From: Pleionea mediterranea
GTDB lineage: Bacteria; Pseudomonadota; Gammaproteobacteria; Enterobacterales; Kangiellaceae
NCBI RefSeq assembly: GCF_003148745.1
Contig: NZ_QGGU01000017.1
Coordinates: 1 to 46,584, forward strand
Direction: 5' to 3'
DNA: 46,584 bases
Under the pieces are notes generated by a model. It was not told the DNA's origin and made no database searches. It saw only the letters and a program-made list of their open reading frames with translations. The first letter of the stretch is position 1, and each line of letters opens with the position of its first letter. This document shows positions 10,936-19,610 of the stretch, in pieces. The position numbers were made by a program, and so were the translations under genes.

Positions 10936-11516
10936 CACTTTTCCCTAGCACTTTCATTAATTGCTTTATCAATTGGAGAAAGTATAAAATCGATTATACG
11001 ACGTTTGCCAATTTTAACTTCTGAAATCACTGTCAATCCTGACATCAGTTTTACTCGCTCATTATTTATTTTTATATTATTTTCAACTACAGCCACTTTC
11101 CCTTTAAACCGATGTTGCTGATTAGCTTTGTTTGACGCACTATACTCTATAGACTCTAATTCGCCGTCAATTAAACCATACTTAGTGAAGCGATAAGCGT
11201 CTACTTTTAACGCGACTGGTAGCCCTGCCTTTAAAAAACCCACATCTTTATTTTGAAAGTGTACAGTGGCTTGTAAGCTCACATTGCCTTTATTATCAAC
11301 CATTTCATGCAAAACACCTCTACCGGTAACCACAACATCAACCTTACCAAGACACGCCCAAACGATAGCTGCGATGAATAATGCAATAATAATCCAAGTG
11401 ATCCATTGCGCACCTTTATTAGGCGGTCGCTCTGTAACTTCCAATACTGCAGGCAAAAAGTCATAGAGTTGCTTATCCGTTATGCCTGAGTTTTGTTTTA
11501 AATTTAAAGCACTCAT
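10935..11516 (-). CDS. Minimal HlyD-family type I secretion adaptor lacking the periplasmic hairpin
   Basis: 193 aa against about 430-480 for normal HlyD/PrtE adaptors. It has a short cytoplasmic N-terminus (1-37), one TM segment (~38-55), the usual post-TM strand ending TGRG (~64-67), and then almost directly the C-terminal beta domain with the family signature QNKDVGFLKAGLP (~88-100) through SGLTVISEVKIGKR. The lipoyl half-motifs and the long alpha-helical hairpin that contact TolC are absent. The reading frame is intact, so this looks like an in-frame internal deletion of about 250-280 codons. Its ATG overlaps the exporter stop by 4 bp (ATGA), so translation is coupled. It may be non-functional, may need a second full adaptor elsewhere, or may have a regulatory role. 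Confidence 0.88.
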   Translation of the reverse strand: MSALNLKQNSGITDKQLYDFLPAVLEVTERPPNKGAQWITWIIIALFIAAIVWACLGKVDVVVTGRGVLHEMVDNKGNVSLQATVHFQNKDVGFLKAGLPVALKVDAYRFTKYGLIDGELESIEYSASNKANQQHRFKGKVAVVENNIKINNERVKLMSGLTVISEVKIGKRRIIDFILSPIDKAINESAREK

Positions 11517-13636
11517 TGTGATTGAAACCCATGCAGTTTTGCGTAATATCCGTTTGAACTAAGCAGTTCATCGTGATCACCTTGTTCTATTAACTGTCCT
11601 TTTTCTAAGACGTATATTTTATCGGCATTTCGAATGGTCGATAACCGATGGGCAATCATAATCACTGTGCGACCTTTGCATATTTCCTTAAGGTTGTCTT
11701 GAATGATCCTTTCCGATTCGTAATCGAGCGCACTGGTTGCTTCATCAAAAATTAGAATATCAGGATTGGTTAGTAACGCTCTGGCAATGGCTAGCCGTTG
11801 TCGTTGTCCGCCAGACAAGTTTCGTCCATTTTCACCGACTATGGCGTCATATCCATTCGCCATACCCACAATAAACTCATGAGCACCGGCTGTTTTGGCC
11901 GCATCAATTATTCGTTCGATAGGCGCAGTAGGGTCGCCAAACGCAATATTTTCTTTAATGGTTTTATTAAAAAGAAAGTTTTCTTGCAGAACAACACCAA
12001 TTTTCCGTCGTAAATATGAAGGGTCAACTAACGCTAAATCAATATCATCAATGTATACCTTGCCTTTTTCTGGCAAGTAAAGCTTTTGTATAAGCTTGGT
12101 GAGTGTGCTTTTGCCAGAGCCAGAGCGACCAACCACTCCTACAACCGTTCCGGCAGAAACCGTAAAATTAATATTCTCCAACACGCGAGGCATATCGGCC
12201 GCGTATTTAAAACTAATGTTCTTAAACGCTATGTCGCCCTTTAAATTGACGCCATTAGATTGCGCACTGCTTAACGTAGGCTCCGCTGGGGCATTTAATA
12301 TATCACCTAAGCGATCCACTGATACTCGGGCTTGCTGAAAATCTTGCCAAACCTGAACCAGACGCAATATAGGTGCAGAGACTCGACCAGCAAACATATT
12401 AAAGGCTATTAACTGACCCATACTGATTTCTTGTTCAATCACCAAGCGCGCGCCTATCCAAATAATAAGCACGGTGGTTAACTTATTGATAAATCCAGCG
12501 ACCTGATTAGCAATATTGCTTAAATTGGTTGTTTTAAATGTTGAGGTGACATAGTGCGCAAGCTGTTCTTCCCAGCGCCGGTTAACTTTAGGCTCAAGCG
12601 CCAAAGCTTTAATGGTTTCAATACCATGTACGCTCTCGGTTAAAAAGGCTTGATTCGCCGCACCATACTTAAATTGATCGTCCAGTCGTTTTTTAAGCAC
12701 CGGTGTAATAATCGCAGACAAAATCACATAAAGAGGCATTATTAGCGCCACAATTGTGAACAATGTTGTGCTGTAATAATACATAATGGCAAAAAAAACA
12801 AAGCTAAAGAACAGATCAATAACAAGTGTAAGCGACGTACCAGTAATAAAGTTTCTTATACTATCCAGCTCTTTAACACGAGCAACAATATTACCCACTT
12901 GACGCGATTCAAAAAAACTAACCGGCAACTTGACTAAGTGACTGAACAGTTTAGAACCCAACTCCACATCAACTCGATTGGTTGTATGAGAAAACACATA
13001 GGTTCGTAAGCCAGTTAATACTACTTCAAATATCGATACTACTAATAAGCCTATGCACAACACATCGAGTGTAGTTAGACCTTGATGTACTAATACCTTG
13101 TCTATCACCACCTGAAAAAACAATGGGGTAGCTAATGCTAGCAATTGAATAACAAAAGAAGCGACTAAAACTTGTCCAAGCAAATGTTTGTATTTTAATA
13201 ACGATGGAATAAACCAAGTAATATCAAACTTACTTGTTAAGTTGTCTAGCCCCAGCTTTTTCTTAAATAAAATGCAATTACCTGAATAGCTCTTTTCAAA
13301 CTCTTCTATAGAAAGTGAAAGAACCGATGACTGCCCATACTTTTGTAACATGACATCTTTTTCGGTAACTCTTACTAAAACGCAAAACTCACCGGAACTT
13401 AGTATCACTACACATGGCATCAAATGACTGCTCATATTTCTAACCGTCATTTTTTTTATGGATGCTTTTAGCCCAGCTCTCTTTGCTAATCTTAAATATG
13501 AGGTATTGTCCAACTGATTAATCTTTAATCCATTATCTTGAACCAAAGTTTCAATTGAGGTATCTATATCAAAATACTTTAGAACTACCGCTAAACTATA
13601 GGCAGGTGATAGCCCATTATCGGTTGGTGCATCCAT
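11513..13636 (-). CDS. HlyB-type ABC exporter for type I secretion
   Basis: 707 aa from the ATG at 13636 (MDAPTDNGL), which matches the usual start of HlyB relatives; the frame stays open to 13684 and no strong ribosome site is visible. The N-terminal ~130 residues form a C39-peptidase-like domain without the catalytic Cys (it starts NGLSPAYSL), as in HlyB, where it binds unfolded RTX substrate instead of cleaving. A six-helix TM domain (~155-430) and a nucleotide-binding domain follow. Visible motifs are Walker A GRSGSGKST near 500, signature LSGGQRQR near 607, Walker B ILIFDEATSALD near 627 and the H-loop IAHRLST. It is the first gene of the run with the adaptor, membrane protein and RTX protein. 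A TolC-like outer-membrane partner is not in the window. Confidence 0.95.
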   Translation of the reverse strand: MDAPTDNGLSPAYSLAVVLKYFDIDTSIETLVQDNGLKINQLDNTSYLRLAKRAGLKASIKKMTVRNMSSHLMPCVVILSSGEFCVLVRVTEKDVMLQKYGQSSVLSLSIEEFEKSYSGNCILFKKKLGLDNLTSKFDITWFIPSLLKYKHLLGQVLVASFVIQLLALATPLFFQVVIDKVLVHQGLTTLDVLCIGLLVVSIFEVVLTGLRTYVFSHTTNRVDVELGSKLFSHLVKLPVSFFESRQVGNIVARVKELDSIRNFITGTSLTLVIDLFFSFVFFAIMYYYSTTLFTIVALIMPLYVILSAIITPVLKKRLDDQFKYGAANQAFLTESVHGIETIKALALEPKVNRRWEEQLAHYVTSTFKTTNLSNIANQVAGFINKLTTVLIIWIGARLVIEQEISMGQLIAFNMFAGRVSAPILRLVQVWQDFQQARVSVDRLGDILNAPAEPTLSSAQSNGVNLKGDIAFKNISFKYAADMPRVLENINFTVSAGTVVGVVGRSGSGKSTLTKLIQKLYLPEKGKVYIDDIDLALVDPSYLRRKIGVVLQENFLFNKTIKENIAFGDPTAPIERIIDAAKTAGAHEFIVGMANGYDAIVGENGRNLSGGQRQRLAIARALLTNPDILIFDEATSALDYESERIIQDNLKEICKGRTVIMIAHRLSTIRNADKIYVLEKGQLIEQGDHDELLSSNGYYAKLHGFQSQ

Positions 13637-13810
13637 TACAAATATAATCACTAATTTTAAAGGCGGGCATGGTACAGATAACAAAAGGATTATTGAAGTA
13701 AATAATCACAATCATCTCTATTCTTTATAATTTAGCTAAATTTGCGAACACCTCGTGCGGATAAAAATCAATCAAAGAAAGCCATTAGCACAGTAATGCA
13801 CCTTAATTCT

Positions 13811-14299
13811 TTAATTTTTAGAATCAAAATGAATCGAAAACCCATTGCCATCACCCGTAACATTCACAAGTAATTTTTTAGAAGACTTTAACTGATACTC
13901 AATTTGTTTAGGAAAATCGTGATGTTTATTGGTAAAAACCCAACGTTTTTCTGAACACTCGGTCAGTTTAAATGCCACTGGCCGTTCATTTTGTTTCGGT
14001 TTCGCAATATAAAAAATGGCATTATCCATTTTGACCAAACGCAACCACTCCGTGGTTGATGCCTGTCCATTAACGACGACACGCCCTTTGCCTTCTAAAG
14101 TATTGTCACTGACTTGTTGCCATATTTCTTCAGTAACCTGACTGTTATCCGAAGGTTTAGCATCGTCCTTTGATTGCCAGTGACCAACAATCGGCAAAAG
14201 CGATGCCATTGATTTGCAGTCTACTGCAAGTGCGACAGGGCTGAATAGCATCATAATAATCATACTGGAGGTCGTTTTACTTTTAATCATCATTAACAA
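13811..14299 (-). CDS. Secreted DUF6265-like protein
   Basis: 162 aa. A hydrophobic signal peptide ends ALA before VDCKSM. The mature part has the pattern of the DUF6265 family: GHWQSKDD, then EEIWQQVSDNTLEGKGRV, a middle strand with FYIAKP, and W-F-N-HDFPKQIEYQL near residues 120-135. Such proteins are small beta-barrel, lipocalin-like secreted proteins of unknown function. It is followed downstream by the ABC exporter gene after ~170 bp and preceded by the BsuPI lipoprotein gene; spacing does not argue for an operon. Family assignment is from memory of the motif pattern and not verified by a search. Confidence 0.75.
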   Translation of the reverse strand: MLMMIKSKTTSSMIIMMLFSPVALAVDCKSMASLLPIVGHWQSKDDAKPSDNSQVTEEIWQQVSDNTLEGKGRVVVNGQASTTEWLRLVKMDNAIFYIAKPKQNERPVAFKLTECSEKRWVFTNKHHDFPKQIEYQLKSSKKLLVNVTGDGNGFSIHFDSKN

Positions 14300-14426
14300 C
14301 CTCTTTTTGTTCAGCCACTTTCTTATCTAACAATATTGCCACTCGAGTTAACTCACTAATTACTGCAATTGCATTCTTAAGTAGAGTTCTTAAATAGCAT
14401 ATTCTCCGTCATGAGTCTGCAATAAC

Positions 14427-14948
14427 TTAAGGTAATACTTCGATAGTCGTTTGTGCTTCAAACTGCGTTAATGTTTCATCCAGTAATGTTTCATTGGAAA
14501 GATCCGCTAATGCAATGGACGCGGTTATTTGAATGTCGCCGGATGGGAAATCGCTGCTGTTAAGTGCCACATTAAAGGTTTTGGTATCATTGGGTATAAA
14601 CTCTTCTTCACCTATTACCGCCAAGTAACTGAAGCGGCTGTCGAAGTCATACACCAACTCATCATTTTGGGTAAATACCGCTTTTACTCTTTGTGAGTTA
14701 TGAAAGGTAATAGTTTTTACTTCATCTTGTAAATTAGTGACCGACAGTCGTAATGACACAGCTTCATTACTCGACACCAGTGATACCGGTTGACCAAAAG
14801 AATCCAATATCTCAACCTCTACTTCAAATGCATTACTGGTGAAGTCGTCAGATGTGGTTAAAATAATATCGTCGTCACTTTGCAGCTTACAGCCGGACAG
14901 CAATACAAGTGCAAACAATGAGACGATCAAGTACTGCGTTATTTTCAT
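14427..14948 (-). CDS. Lipoprotein with a BsuPI-type proteinase-inhibitor-like domain
   Basis: 173 aa. A signal peptide with lipobox LLSGC puts the lipidated Cys at about residue 20, so the protein should be membrane anchored and outside the cytoplasm. Residues ~50-150 show the BsuPI fold pattern: a strand with RLSVTNLQDE, TITFHNSQRVKAVF, DSRFSYLAVIGEEEF and a later strand with KTFNVAL. BsuPI was described as an inhibitor of an intracellular Bacillus serine protease, but most lipoproteins with this domain have no known function. The gene is divergent from a pepsin-like aspartic protease with ~120 bp between start codons, so a shared control region is likely. The predicted compartments differ, so direct inhibition is uncertain. 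Confidence 0.8.
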   Translation of the reverse strand: MKITQYLIVSLFALVLLSGCKLQSDDDIILTTSDDFTSNAFEVEVEILDSFGQPVSLVSSNEAVSLRLSVTNLQDEVKTITFHNSQRVKAVFTQNDELVYDFDSRFSYLAVIGEEEFIPNDTKTFNVALNSSDFPSGDIQITASIALADLSNETLLDETLTQFEAQTTIEVLP

Positions 14949-15070
14949 TGGTGTTTTCTCCTGATTAAGGCAAAATGTAACTGTATAAACGCAGTTCTTT
15001 CAGCTAGGTTGACAGGTTACTGACTCTGTTATCAGCGCATAAGATTAAAACAACAAGATTAAAGCATACT

Positions 15071-16381
15071 ATGTCAAACACCACAGAACAAAACGACTCT
15101 CCTGAAAACAACACCTCAGTTGAATTTAAAAACTCGAGTCAAAATTCAATAGAAATACCCATCGTTAATGTTTATGCCAAGGGCGATTACTGCGCTCAGG
15201 TTTTTATTGGCCATCGTAAAGAACCTGCCAACCTGGTATTGGATACCGGAAGCAGTACACTGGTGGTGCAAAGCGAAGATTACAATCCTGCCGATGATGA
15301 ATGTTTAACCGCTACAGTTTATGCCCAAAGTATCACCTATGGCATGGGAGGCTGGTTTGGTCCGGTTGTCAAAACAAAAGTATCCATGGGCAGTGAATCA
15401 AACAGTGTCGAACTGGATGATGTGAATGTTGCCGTTGCCCATAAAGAGCAGCCGGGAAATTTTATGGGGGCAGATGGCATACTGGGCCTCGCCTATTATG
15501 AATTAAACAAGGCTTACGATCTTTCCGAATATCTAAACGAAAATAATATAAAACCAGCCTTTACATACCCCTGGTTTTTAGCCGATGAACAACAAGATGA
15601 TTCAGTAAAAGAATTTAAAAAATTTCTAAAAGATTACCCTCGAGAATACCTCACCCCTTATTTTACTCAACTTGAAACTCAGGGCGTGGTTGCCAATCAG
15701 TTTGCTTTTTATGTCCATCGCTCCAGTGTTTACCAAACCGACAGTAAGCGCCCATTGGAAACCTTAGAGCAGCACCCGCTCAATCAGGGGCTTTTTGTTC
15801 TGGGTATGCCCAGACAACATAAACAGCTTTATCAGGGCGACTTTAAAAAAGTTAAAGTGCTCGATGACAAATACTACAACGTTCATGTTGAATCACTTCA
15901 GGTTGGGCAGTGTGCTGCCAGAAAAGCGCCACTGTTAAAACAAATTAACCGACGATACCGCTCCAATGGCATTATGGATACCGGGGCATCTGCCATTGTA
16001 TTACCCAAATCACTGTTTGATCAGATGCTAGAGGATTTTAAATCGATAAATCCTCAGTTTGACACCATTCTTGAACCCTATAAAACCTTTGAAGGCGTTG
16101 AGGAAGGTGTCGATGCTTCATTACTTGATCTGGCACAGTGGCCCGATATCACCATTACTCTGGAAGGTTTCGATGACGAGTCGGTAGAACTGGTTTTAAC
16201 ACCTGAATGCTACTGGCAAATGCATGCACCAGAACCGAACCAGGCCTCTTTTCAATTTGTATTTTTAGAAAACTGGCCAAATCAATGCATTCTCGGTTTA
16301 CCCATTATGACCCGCTATTACACCATTTTTGATCGACGTGAATGTGAGTTTGGCGGTGTGTTTTTTGCTGAGAAAAAATAA
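15071..16381 (+). CDS. Pepsin-like aspartic protease (shewasin type, family A1)
   Basis: 436 aa. Two catalytic motifs place it in family A1: LDTGSS with Asp58 and MDTGAS with Asp303, each followed by a hydrophobic strand (TLVVQ, AIVLP). The Tyr of the flap is probably in ITYGMGGWFG (~95-104), and the C-terminal CILGLPIMTRYYTIFDRR segment is the usual last hydrophobic-hydrophobic-Gly piece. No signal peptide or propeptide is visible, as described for bacterial shewasin-type enzymes, which are cytoplasmic. Bacterial A1 proteases are uncommon. The gene is divergent from a BsuPI-domain lipoprotein and ends in a bidirectional hairpin shared with the convergent hydrolase gene. Cellular substrate unknown. 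Confidence 0.93.
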   Translation: MSNTTEQNDSPENNTSVEFKNSSQNSIEIPIVNVYAKGDYCAQVFIGHRKEPANLVLDTGSSTLVVQSEDYNPADDECLTATVYAQSITYGMGGWFGPVVKTKVSMGSESNSVELDDVNVAVAHKEQPGNFMGADGILGLAYYELNKAYDLSEYLNENNIKPAFTYPWFLADEQQDDSVKEFKKFLKDYPREYLTPYFTQLETQGVVANQFAFYVHRSSVYQTDSKRPLETLEQHPLNQGLFVLGMPRQHKQLYQGDFKKVKVLDDKYYNVHVESLQVGQCAARKAPLLKQINRRYRSNGIMDTGASAIVLPKSLFDQMLEDFKSINPQFDTILEPYKTFEGVEEGVDASLLDLAQWPDITITLEGFDDESVELVLTPECYWQMHAPEPNQASFQFVFLENWPNQCILGLPIMTRYYTIFDRRECEFGGVFFAEKK

Positions 16382-16408
16382 ATAAGCCGCCACTCACAGC
16401 GGCTTATT
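16381..16408. terminator. Bidirectional intrinsic terminator
   Basis: AATAAGCCGC / GCGGCTTATT, a 10-bp stem with an 8-nt loop between two convergent genes (stops at 16381 and 16431). A-rich sequence on one side and T-containing sequence on the other suit termination in both directions. Confidence 0.75.
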
Positions 16409-16430
16409 CAATGATTACTTAAGTATTAAA

Positions 16431-17936
16431 CTAAAAGCTTGGTGGCTCCAGGATAATACTGGCTTTATCAACTGACTTATTCGCTAAAAATTGCTCCATC
16501 ACCTTAAGTACTTCCGGCGATACGGTAAATAGATTATGTCCCGCATTAATCACCGTTACCTGTGTTAGATTTTTTAGATGTCGAGTTGCTTCAACTTGCC
16601 CCTGAGGATAAGTTCTTCCATCCAGTGTGCCGGATAGTAACAGTGTTGGTACTTGACGCGACTTTGGCTGTCGAAATGCATCGCCCAGATCCAACCCCGG
16701 GACAATTCCATTTAACTGGGGCATTGGAAAATTTAACCATAAACCCAACAACGAAGTTTCCGCCTGTTTATTAACAGTTTTAAGTCGAGACTCACTAATA
16801 CCCGAAGCAATATCCATCGCCATTGGCATCAACCGGAAACTGATGGCTTTATCATCAAACATGCCATATTGCAGCACCTGTACCAGCATGTCTTTGCTGC
16901 CGCTGTCTAATCTCGCATACAGTTGCAATAACATGCCCAGGTACGAAGATGGATCGGCAATCATCATCGAAGCCAACATTTGCATATGGGATTTTTGAAA
17001 TAACATGGAACTCACACTGCCGTCTTTTGCAGGAATATCCACCAGCAAGGGTTGTTGCTCCAGCGACCGGTGCACTCGGGCCATTAATGCTTTGATATCC
17101 GGATAGCGCTGTTTTAATTCTGCCTTTGCATCAATCGTTTGCTGCAAACGCTCAAAGTAGCGATCCGTGCGCGACGGTAACTTAACGGTTTGATTGAGCC
17201 CTTCGGCACTGGCAATAATTACCTTTTCAATTCGCTCTTCAAACAGCTCCATTGCCGCCAATGCCAGATGACTGCCATAAGAAATTCCCCACAAGGTCAC
17301 TTTATCGGCTCCCAGATGTTGTCTTAAGTCGTCAATATCCCATGCGTTTTGTACCGTGGTGTAACCATTAACATCGAATCCCTGTTGTTGCCACTGTGTT
17401 ACGCATTCAAGTGCAGCCTTGCGATAATGATCTGCAATGTCATTGCTTGAATACGCCTTAGTCAGACTAAGCTGTTGCAAAGATTGGCAGGCCGGAGCAG
17501 ACTCAGATTGCCCAGTACCCCGTTGATCCAGCGCAATCACATCACCAAACTGGCGTAACGCCATAAATAACGGAAATCGTCCGCCTTTTGCCGTAGCAAT
17601 TCCAGAGCCTCCCGGACCGCCTGCCAGATAAATTATTGGCGGACCTTTTTTACTGCCGGTTGCTGGAAATCGTACGTAACTGATGGCAATTTGACGCGAT
17701 TGATCATCCAGTCGATTCTCAGGCACATTAAAACGGCCTTGAAACGCCTGAGTTGTTTGACCACTTTTCGAGGTAAAGGTAATCACCTGTTCACCGGTTT
17801 TGGTGTTATGTATGGTGTTATGTATGGTGTTATGTATGGTGTTTTGTTTGGTGTTATGTTTATTGTCGACCTGTGCCAGACAGGCAGTTGCAAAACTGGC
17901 GATTGCCAGCCCTGTTAAAAACTTAATGCATCTCAT
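16431..17936 (-). CDS. Secreted alpha/beta hydrolase, tripeptidyl/prolyl aminopeptidase-like (S33)
   Basis: About 501 aa. I choose the ATG at 17936 because GAGGA sits 7 bp upstream and a signal peptide (MRCIKFLTG...ACLA) begins there; the frame can be extended to a TTG at 17957. The oxyanion region GGPGGSG, the strand DQRGTGQS, the nucleophile elbow WGISYGSH (Ser near 217), an acidic residue near SGTLDGRTYP and a His in NAGHNLF give a complete S33-type fold with a helical lid, as in TAP-like periplasmic peptidases. Right after the signal peptide is an Asn-Thr-Ile-His repeat encoded by 12-bp tandem repeats. Expected to act on short peptides in the periplasm or outside; exact specificity unknown. 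Confidence 0.88.
   Translation of the reverse strand: MRCIKFLTGLAIASFATACLAQVDNKHNTKQNTIHNTIHNTIHNTKTGEQVITFTSKSGQTTQAFQGRFNVPENRLDDQSRQIAISYVRFPATGSKKGPPIIYLAGGPGGSGIATAKGGRFPLFMALRQFGDVIALDQRGTGQSESAPACQSLQQLSLTKAYSSNDIADHYRKAALECVTQWQQQGFDVNGYTTVQNAWDIDDLRQHLGADKVTLWGISYGSHLALAAMELFEERIEKVIIASAEGLNQTVKLPSRTDRYFERLQQTIDAKAELKQRYPDIKALMARVHRSLEQQPLLVDIPAKDGSVSSMLFQKSHMQMLASMMIADPSSYLGMLLQLYARLDSGSKDMLVQVLQYGMFDDKAISFRLMPMAMDIASGISESRLKTVNKQAETSLLGLWLNFPMPQLNGIVPGLDLGDAFRQPKSRQVPTLLLSGTLDGRTYPQGQVEATRHLKNLTQVTVINAGHNLFTVSPEVLKVMEQFLANKSVDKASIILEPPSF
17801..17860. repeat. 12-bp tandem repeat inside the hydrolase gene
   Basis: Five adjacent 12-bp units of TGGTGTTATGTA, the first three identical and the last two slightly changed. 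On the coding strand they encode NTIH-type repeats just after the signal peptide. The unit is a multiple of three, so copy-number change would alter linker length without a frameshift. Confidence 0.9.
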
Positions 17937-18089
17937 AGAATGGTCCTCGCTGTTCAACTGAGTTTAAATTTAACCAGACTAATCAGGCAGATGATCAGCG
18001 TTATTCGGCCAGAGGCCTGTAAATTAGCGACTTAACCGTTAAGCGGTAGGTCATATTCGGTAAACGGTTATTACTCGGGAATTCATTTT

Positions 18090-19610
18090 TTGAAACAGTT
18101 AGGTGTTTATTTAAGGGTAATTATTCTGCTGGGGTTAACAGCTACAGTGAATGCCGATTCGTTATTCTCATTAACCGGACAAAAGCTGACAGTATGCCAA
18201 CAGCCAACCGTATTTAACACCGCTCCTGATTTTTCTCAACCAGGCTGCGAAAGTGATACTTTTTATAACCTGGATCCTCAGGGAAAATCTATTTGGGTTG
18301 AGCTGACTTTTGACACATCCCCACAGTTACTCAAGATAGAACCACCACTCGGCTTGTATTTGATGGCCAAAGCATCCAGCCGTGTTTTTTTAAATGGTCA
18401 GCCACTGGGCCAAAATGGCATACCGGCCACTCAAGCGAAAATGGAATCGCCCGGTAAACTGGATGCCGTATTTTATTTACCCGGTGAATATCTAAACCAA
18501 CAAACGAATACCTTGCACCTGCAACTATCAACCCATAACAGTTACGTAAATCTGGGGCATCCGATGCACTATATAGCCATTGGTGAGTACGGCAGTGCCA
18601 ATCGATTTTCACAGCCATATAGTGCTCTTGGACTAGGATTATTCGGAGTATTTTTAGTCAGTGCTTTGTATTTTGGTGCACTCAGTTTTAACGCAGCAAG
18701 GCGTGAGAAATCATTACTGCTAATGACATTATCCATTACAGCGTCGTTGCAATTATTATCAGAAATATCCAGAGCTTTGTTTCAATACGATTATCCCATG
18801 CACGATGTTCGACTGGTATTGATTACATTTTTTTCCTGGGGCTTTGGTTTTTGTTTGCTGGTTTTGATCAGTCGACAATTTTCATCACGTAGTGTGCATT
18901 GGATTTATAGCGGTCTGTTGATAACCTTGATCGGGTTGCTGTTCATAGAAAGCTTTGATGCTAAAACAGCACTGGCCACCTTGGTTCCGAGTTTTTTATC
19001 GACCTTGCTGATAGGGCTTCGCTTAAAACAAACATTTAGCTGGCATAATCTGGGCTATTTTTTAATTTTTTTAACGTTTACCGCCACGATTATAGTCACT
19101 TTTAGTTACTTCCACGAACTTGTTTACTACTTACTCATTGCAGCATTGCTTTGCTACCTGATGGTACAACAAGCTAAAGAATTTAATTTAGCTCAAACAA
19201 AGCGACAAAAAGAACAACAGCAAATAGCCAAGTTGGAATACAAGCTCGAACAAAGTCGTCAACAACAAACTGCCGAGCATATTCAAATTAACAGCTCAGG
19301 TAAAATGGAACGAGTCGCCATTAATGACATTTTCTACTGCCAGGCATCTGGCGACTATGTTGAACTGCATTTAAATTCCAGTCGTCAACTTTTATTCAGT
19401 GGCAGTCTTAAAAAATTAGCTGAATTGATGCCAGCCAATTTTATAAAAGTGCACCGCTCTTATCTGGTGAATCTCGATTGCATTCGCGCACTGAAAAGTG
19501 ACTCTGGAAATGGTCAGTTGATTTTAACAAATGACAACACAATACCCGTCAGCCGGCGAATGATGCCGCGTGTTAGAGAAACAATCTCTGAAGGTTCTAA
19601 AAATGAATAG
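18090..19610 (+). CDS. Membrane-bound LytTR-domain transcriptional regulator
   Basis: 506 aa with a TTG start (CGGGA about 9 bp upstream); no nearer ATG keeps the signal peptide. After a signal peptide come ~165 residues of predicted periplasmic beta-rich domain resembling the sensor part of 7TMR-DISM proteins. About seven TM helices (~195-375), a coiled-coil (~375-405, rich in Q/K/E) and a C-terminal LytTR DNA-binding domain (~405-500) follow. The LytTR part shows IFYCQASGDYVELHL, FIKVHRSYLVNL and NTIPVSRRMMPRVRE. LytTR proteins bind direct repeats at promoters; here sensing and DNA binding are on one chain. The stop overlaps the start of the DUF1835 gene by 8 bp, so the two are translationally coupled. 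Confidence 0.9.
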   Translation: MKQLGVYLRVIILLGLTATVNADSLFSLTGQKLTVCQQPTVFNTAPDFSQPGCESDTFYNLDPQGKSIWVELTFDTSPQLLKIEPPLGLYLMAKASSRVFLNGQPLGQNGIPATQAKMESPGKLDAVFYLPGEYLNQQTNTLHLQLSTHNSYVNLGHPMHYIAIGEYGSANRFSQPYSALGLGLFGVFLVSALYFGALSFNAARREKSLLLMTLSITASLQLLSEISRALFQYDYPMHDVRLVLITFFSWGFGFCLLVLISRQFSSRSVHWIYSGLLITLIGLLFIESFDAKTALATLVPSFLSTLLIGLRLKQTFSWHNLGYFLIFLTFTATIIVTFSYFHELVYYLLIAALLCYLMVQQAKEFNLAQTKRQKEQQQIAKLEYKLEQSRQQQTAEHIQINSSGKMERVAINDIFYCQASGDYVELHLNSSRQLLFSGSLKKLAELMPANFIKVHRSYLVNLDCIRALKSDSGNGQLILTNDNTIPVSRRMMPRVRETISEGSKNE

